Shown: piece after piece, positions 6,071 through 9,024 of the stretch
Numbering within the stretch: the stretch's first letter is position 1
Layout: each line of letters opens with the position of its first letter
DNA from: Terriglobales bacterium
GTDB taxonomy: Bacteria; Acidobacteriota; Terriglobia; Terriglobales; Acidobacteriaceae
Direction: 5' to 3'
Assembly (NCBI GenBank): GCA_015655365.1
Contig: JAATFE010000214.1
Location: forward strand, 1 to 9,024
DNA length: 9,024 nucleotides
Position numbers and translations under genes: made by a program
The notes under the pieces: model-generated
Told to the model about the DNA's origin: nothing
Databases searched by the model: none
The model's input: the letters and a program-made list of their open reading frames with translations, nothing else

Positions 6071-7624
6071 TCAGAAACGAGGTCCCGGCATTCCCTTCAG
6101 CAGGAACAGATAGCGGGGGCGGAAAGCGTCCGGGCCGGAGGTAATGGTGCTGTCGAGGTGGATCAGCTCATTTGTCTTGCCATATTTCGGCCAAACGGGG
6201 AGTCCCGGTCCATTGGGATCGCCGGTCTTGGCGAAGTTGGTCCAATAGCTCATCATCTGCTCGCTCATCTTGCGATCCTCGGAACGAATAGTTGCTCCGG
6301 GACGCGTGTCGAGGGTGCCGAAGACGTATTCGATGTCGTCGGAGTGGAAGACGGCGGTTCCGGGATGGTATTTACTGGGCAGGGCGGGCAGCTCGAAGCG
6401 ATAGCGGTAGACAGCGGACTCGCCGGTCTTTCGGTGCGCCTCAACCCACTTCCAGGTGCCGAAGACGATGAAGGCGTCGCCGTTGTAGTCGGCCGCCGAG
6501 CGCGCTGCCTGCTGGTCGGTTTCGCCGGGATAGAGCTTGAGAAACTCCTCGGCGCGATCCTTGAAGAGGTCCTTTGCCCGGGCCTTCCATTCTTCGACGG
6601 TGGTGCCGGCGCCCAAGCCGGCTTCGTCGCGATTCCAGCCAGCCAGCAGCGGCACATGGGCCTGCTTGCCGGCGGCATAAGTTTCGGCGACGGGTTCCAC
6701 GACAACCTTGCCGTCGACGACCGGATTGAATCCGCCGCGCTTGGTCCTGGCGGTTTCGAGGATCTTTTCGGTGGGCAGGGCGCGCAGTTCTTCGAGGGAT
6801 TTGACGCCCAGCGAGTCGACCCATTTGTTGTCTGCCTGCTCCCGCTCGGCGACGGTCTGGTTGTCCGGGCCGCTGCCCAGGGCCGAGCCGCTTTCGCCGA
6901 TGGCCTTGTGGAAAAGACCGCGCGCGGCAGGGGACGCCATCAGCGTGCTGACCGCGAAGGAGCCAGCGCTCTCGCCGAAGATGGTTACGTTGGCCGGGTT
7001 GCCGCCGAAGCTCCCGATGTTATTTTTGACCCAGCCGAGGGCGGCCACCATGTCGAACAGGCCGTAGTTCCCGGCCTCGCCATGGGCTTCCTTGGCCAGG
7101 TCGGAAGTAGCGAGAAAGCCGAAGACTCCAAGGCGGTAGTTGATGGTGACCAGCACTACGCCCTTGAGTGGCAAAAAATCGCCGTTGTGGCGCGGCTCGG
7201 AGCTTGCGCCGCCCGAGTAGCCGCCGCCGTGAATCCAGAACATGACCGGAAGCCTGCTCTTGCCGGTTGTGTTGGCCGGGGCATAGACGTTGAGAAAGAG
7301 GCAATCTTCGCTGGCTGCGCCGTCCTGAAAAACCATGTCGTCGAAAACGCGTCCCTGGGCGCAATGCGCGCCGAACCTGGTGGCATCGCGCTTGGCCTTC
7401 CACCGGACTGGGGGCCGGGGCGCTTTCCAGCGCAGATCGCCCACCGGAGGCGCCGCGTAAGGCAGCCCCAGAAAGGCCTTCACTTTGCCGTTGTTGATGG
7501 CCTTGCCTTGAACCTTGCCTTGTTCCGTAGCTACCGTCAGGGAGTCGGCATGGGCAGGTGCGGAAAGCCCCAACACAAGACCGGCAACGGCCAAGGCGCA
7601 CACCGCCTGCATTCCAATTTGCAT
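6071..7624 (-). CDS. Secreted type-B carboxylesterase (alpha/beta hydrolase)
   Basis: Predicted exported carboxylic-ester hydrolase of the COesterase family. The 517-aa length is typical. Residues 1-26 are a signal peptide (hydrophobic 6-22, SAPAHA before the cut). The family start IPYAxPP appears as GLPYAAPPVGDLRW (53-66). The second signature SEDCLFLNVY is at 105-114, and its Cys108 probably pairs with Cys88. The oxyanion hole is HGGG (132-135). The nucleophile is Ser219 in FGESAGS. The acid is Glu334 in NRDEAG, and the histidine is His427 in FHSDDIEYVFG. All three catalytic residues are therefore present. The start at 7624 has a Shine-Dalgarno GAGGA 8 nt upstream. That site is buried in a hairpin described separately. 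The natural substrate cannot be inferred: family members act on p-nitrobenzyl esters, carbamates or sterol esters among others. No catabolic genes flank it. Confidence 0.93.
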   Translation of the reverse strand: MQIGMQAVCALAVAGLVLGLSAPAHADSLTVATEQGKVQGKAINNGKVKAFLGLPYAAPPVGDLRWKAPRPPVRWKAKRDATRFGAHCAQGRVFDDMVFQDGAASEDCLFLNVYAPANTTGKSRLPVMFWIHGGGYSGGASSEPRHNGDFLPLKGVVLVTINYRLGVFGFLATSDLAKEAHGEAGNYGLFDMVAALGWVKNNIGSFGGNPANVTIFGESAGSFAVSTLMASPAARGLFHKAIGESGSALGSGPDNQTVAEREQADNKWVDSLGVKSLEELRALPTEKILETARTKRGGFNPVVDGKVVVEPVAETYAAGKQAHVPLLAGWNRDEAGLGAGTTVEEWKARAKDLFKDRAEEFLKLYPGETDQQAARSAADYNGDAFIVFGTWKWVEAHRKTGESAVYRYRFELPALPSKYHPGTAVFHSDDIEYVFGTLDTRPGATIRSEDRKMSEQMMSYWTNFAKTGDPNGPGLPVWPKYGKTNELIHLDSTITSGPDAFRPRYLFLLKGMPGPRF

Positions 7625-7632
7625 GAGTAGAG

Positions 7633-7672
7633 TCCTCTGCGGATCACCTTATCAGGATGGGGTGGCAGAGGA
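7633..7672 (-). promoter_or_regulatory. Leader hairpin enclosing the esterase ribosome binding site
   Basis: On the minus strand the Shine-Dalgarno AGAGGA (within 7633-7638) is the 3' arm of a stem. TCCTCTGC-type arms at 7633-7640 and 7665-7672 pair over 8 bp. The stem continues as CACC (7645-7648) with GGTG (7661-7664) across a 4-nt GGAT bulge. In the mRNA this would hide the ribosome binding site 8 nt before the start codon. It may control esterase translation. Alternatively it is the end signal of the upstream DUF433/DUF5615 transcript. No aptamer-like core is visible. Confidence 0.5.
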
Positions 7673-7708
7673 ACAGATTTCAGCATTGCGGCGTGAGGCG
7701 AAGGGCGG

Positions 7709-7813
7709 TTATTGGGGCCGCAAGACGAGGACTGCGCGTTCGGGATCTTCTAGAAACTCCGCGATACGCTGGATGAGCCGCCGCGACAAATTCTCATCCA
7801 GGAGCAGCTTCAC
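7709..7813 (-). pseudogene. DUF5615 PIN-like toxin-type gene, internally deleted
   Basis: A 34-codon frame starts at GTG 7813 and ends at TAA. Its first 13 residues (VKLLLDENLSRRL) match the N-terminus of DUF5615 PIN-like proteins, whose Asp in LLLDENLS is a presumed catalytic acid. Its last 20 (about IQRIAEFLEDPERAVLVL) match the C-terminal helix and final strand of the same family. The middle, about 70-80 residues judged from my memory of full-length members of about 110 aa, is absent and the frame is preserved across the join. The GTG overlaps the stop of the DUF433 gene by 4 nt (GTGA), the usual coupled layout for this pair. The product cannot form the PIN-like fold, so I call it a remnant. 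A functional micropeptide is possible but unsupported. Confidence 0.72.
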
Positions 7814-8019
7814 AGGGTGACGCGCCGCCCGACGCGCGCGGCGTATTCGTAGACGGCCTGGAAATCGGCGGATTCCAGCTCGGGATAGTCGACAAGAATC
7901 TGGTTCTCATCGGTTCCGGCCGCCAACCAGCCCAGAACATCCCAAACCGTGATCCGTAGCCCTCGGATGCAAGGCTGGCCGGACCGCTTGCCGAGCTCGA
8001 TTGTGATGCGCTCTTCCAT
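7810..8019 (-). CDS. DUF433 family protein, antitoxin-like partner of DUF5615
   Basis: A complete 69-aa DUF433 protein. The hallmark GQPCIRGLRITVWDVLGWL is at residues 14-32. It is followed by an AAGTDENQILVDYPEL helix-turn-helix-like stretch and a helix ending EYAARVG. DUF433 proteins are commonly encoded just before DUF5615 PIN-like proteins and annotated as antitoxins of that pair. The biochemistry of the pair is poorly established. ATG 8019 is chosen over in-frame ATGs at 8040 and 8058 because GTGAGG sits 5 nt upstream and the family begins here. The gene lies 55 nt after the lysA stop with no clear terminator between, so it may be read through from lysA. Its normal partner downstream is broken, leaving this as an orphan. 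Confidence 0.85.
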   Translation of the reverse strand: MEERITIELGKRSGQPCIRGLRITVWDVLGWLAAGTDENQILVDYPELESADFQAVYEYAARVGRRVTL

Positions 8020-8024
8020 TGCGA

Positions 8025-8030
8025 CCTCAC
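8025..8030 (-). promoter_or_regulatory. Ribosome binding site fixing the DUF433 start
   Basis: GTGAGG on the minus strand ends 5 nt before the ATG at 8019. The two upstream in-frame ATGs lack a well-spaced site and would add residues not found in the family. Confidence 0.65.
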
Positions 8031-8074
8031 CAGAAATCATACCTCTGACTCTGGACAAATATCATGCAAAAAGG

Positions 8075-9024
8075 TCAGAGCATCTCCGGCGCCAGCAGGT
8101 CAACCATGGTCTCGCGACGGCGGATGAGGCGAGACTTTGTGCCCCCAACGAGCACCTCGGCAGGACGGAGGCGCGTGTTGTAATTCGAGCTTTGCGCCAT
8201 GCCGTAGGCTCCGGCATCGAGCACCGCAACCAGATCGCCGGGCTCGATGGGGGGCAGCTTGCGATCGTGGGCAAAGAAGTCGCCTGTTTCGCAGACCGGG
8301 CCCACTACGTCCACGGTTTGGGCCCGACCCGCACGCGGTTTGACCGGAACCACGTCGTGAAACGCCTGGTAAAGCGCCGGACGGATCAGGTCGTTCATGG
8401 CCGCATCGGTGATGACGAAGGTCTTTTTGCCGTTCTTCTTGACCTGGAGAACGCGCGCCAACAGCGCTCCGGCCTGGGCCACGAGGAAACGGCCCGGCTC
8501 CATCAAGAGCTTGCCTTCGAAACCGGACAGCGATTCGTTGATGGCCTCGGTGTATTCCTTCACCTTGGCCGCGGCGTCGAAACTGCCGCCGTGGTAGTCG
8601 ATGCCCAGGCCGCCGCCGGCGTCGACGGCCTTCAACTCAATGCCCCGGCGCTTGAGCTGGTTGACCAGCTTGCTGACCCGCAGCATGGCCGCGCCAAAGG
8701 GAGTTGCCGAGCGGATCTGGGAGCCGATATGGAAGCTGACGCCGTAGGGCTCGAGCCAGCGCTTGCGGGCCGCGCTTTGATAGATGCGCAGAGCCTGGCG
8801 GATGTCGATGCCGAACTTGTGCTCGCGCAGGCCGGTGGAGATGTAGGGATGGGTATCGGCAAAGACATCGAGATTCACGCGCAGGGCAAAGTGGACCTTC
8901 AGCTTGAGCTTGGCGGCGCGAGCGGCGAGCAGCGAGAGCTCAGCCTCGGACTCGACGTTGAATTGCAGGATGCCCGCTTTGAGCGCCAGATCGATCTCTG
9001 CCGCCGTTTTGCCGACGCCGGAAA
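8075..9024 (-). CDS. lysA: Diaminopimelate decarboxylase, C-terminal part (cut by window edge)
   Basis: PLP enzyme of fold type III that decarboxylates meso-diaminopimelate to L-lysine, the last step of lysine synthesis. About 315 residues are visible. Roughly the first 100, including the PLP-binding lysine, lie beyond the right edge, so the start is not seen. In visible numbering: SGVGKT (1-6), FNVES (21-25), HIGSQI (98-103), the PLP-phosphate loop DAGGGLGIDY (134-143), EPGR (175-178), CETGD (244-248, where Cys and Glu reach the partner subunit's active site) and the C-terminal DAGAYGMAQSSNYN (269-282). These distinguish it from ornithine or arginine decarboxylases of the same fold. The frame is open from the edge to the stop with no defect. 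Codons at 8876-8878 read GTG but are internal valine, not a start. The DUF433 gene follows on the same strand. Confidence 0.94.
   Translation of the reverse strand, partial: SGVGKTAAEIDLALKAGILQFNVESEAELSLLAARAAKLKLKVHFALRVNLDVFADTHPYISTGLREHKFGIDIRQALRIYQSAARKRWLEPYGVSFHIGSQIRSATPFGAAMLRVSKLVNQLKRRGIELKAVDAGGGLGIDYHGGSFDAAAKVKEYTEAINESLSGFEGKLLMEPGRFLVAQAGALLARVLQVKKNGKKTFVITDAAMNDLIRPALYQAFHDVVPVKPRAGRAQTVDVVGPVCETGDFFAHDRKLPPIEPGDLVAVLDAGAYGMAQSSNYNTRLRPAEVLVGGTKSRLIRRRETMVDLLAPEML

Noticed and set aside
5990..7630. A 546-codon plus-strand frame opposite the esterase
   Set aside because: It starts inside the terminator region and has no domain. The opposite strand encodes a complete type-B carboxylesterase with catalytic Ser, Glu and His.
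8043..8080. A 7-bp inverted repeat (CTCTGAC/GTCAGAG) around the lysA stop codon
   Set aside because: The stem is short with a 24-nt loop and no T-run after it on the minus strand. It is too weak to call a terminator or operator.

Overview
This 9 kb window comes from a GC-rich bacterial chromosome. It carries six protein-coding genes that look normal, one gene remnant, and well-formed hairpins in the gaps. The best guess for the source is an Acidobacteriota (Terriglobia/Acidobacteriaceae-like) genome. The small secreted peptidoglycan-binding protein is of a type I associate with that group, and the G-rich spacer repeat fits too. This is recognition from memory, not a search result. There is no tRNA, rRNA, CRISPR array, transposase or phage gene.

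Layout. At the left edge (1-152) the only feature is a strong intrinsic terminator on the minus strand. It serves xylB (153-1628, minus), a complete xylulokinase. A 157-nt gap holds a putative G-quadruplex repeat and a perfect 11-bp hairpin. It is followed by a secreted M28 zinc peptidase (1786-3285, minus). The peptidase is divergent from an HtrA/DegP-type periplasmic serine protease (3535-5166, plus), and a 249-nt control region lies between them. After htrA come two tandem hairpins and a good sigma-70-like promoter. These lead into a 188-aa exported peptidoglycan-binding protein (5417-5983, plus). A UUCG-loop bidirectional terminator separates it from a convergent secreted type-B carboxylesterase (6071-7624, minus). 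Upstream of the esterase, also on the minus strand, lie a broken DUF5615 toxin-like gene (7709-7813), its intact DUF433 partner (7810-8019), and the 3' part of diaminopimelate decarboxylase lysA (8075-9024, running off the right edge).

How the genes fit together. Four consecutive genes encode exported proteins (M28 peptidase, HtrA, peptidoglycan-binding protein, esterase), so the middle of the window is an envelope/periplasm neighbourhood. They do not form one operon: directions alternate and terminators lie between them. xylB (pentose catabolism) and lysA (lysine and diaminopimelate synthesis) are ordinary metabolic genes. The DUF433/DUF5615 pair is the only accessory-type element, and it is decaying: the second gene has lost its middle in frame.

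I see no undescribed multi-gene system here. The items most worth a second look are the internally deleted DUF5615 gene, the hairpin that hides the esterase ribosome binding site, and the putative G-quadruplex upstream of xylB.
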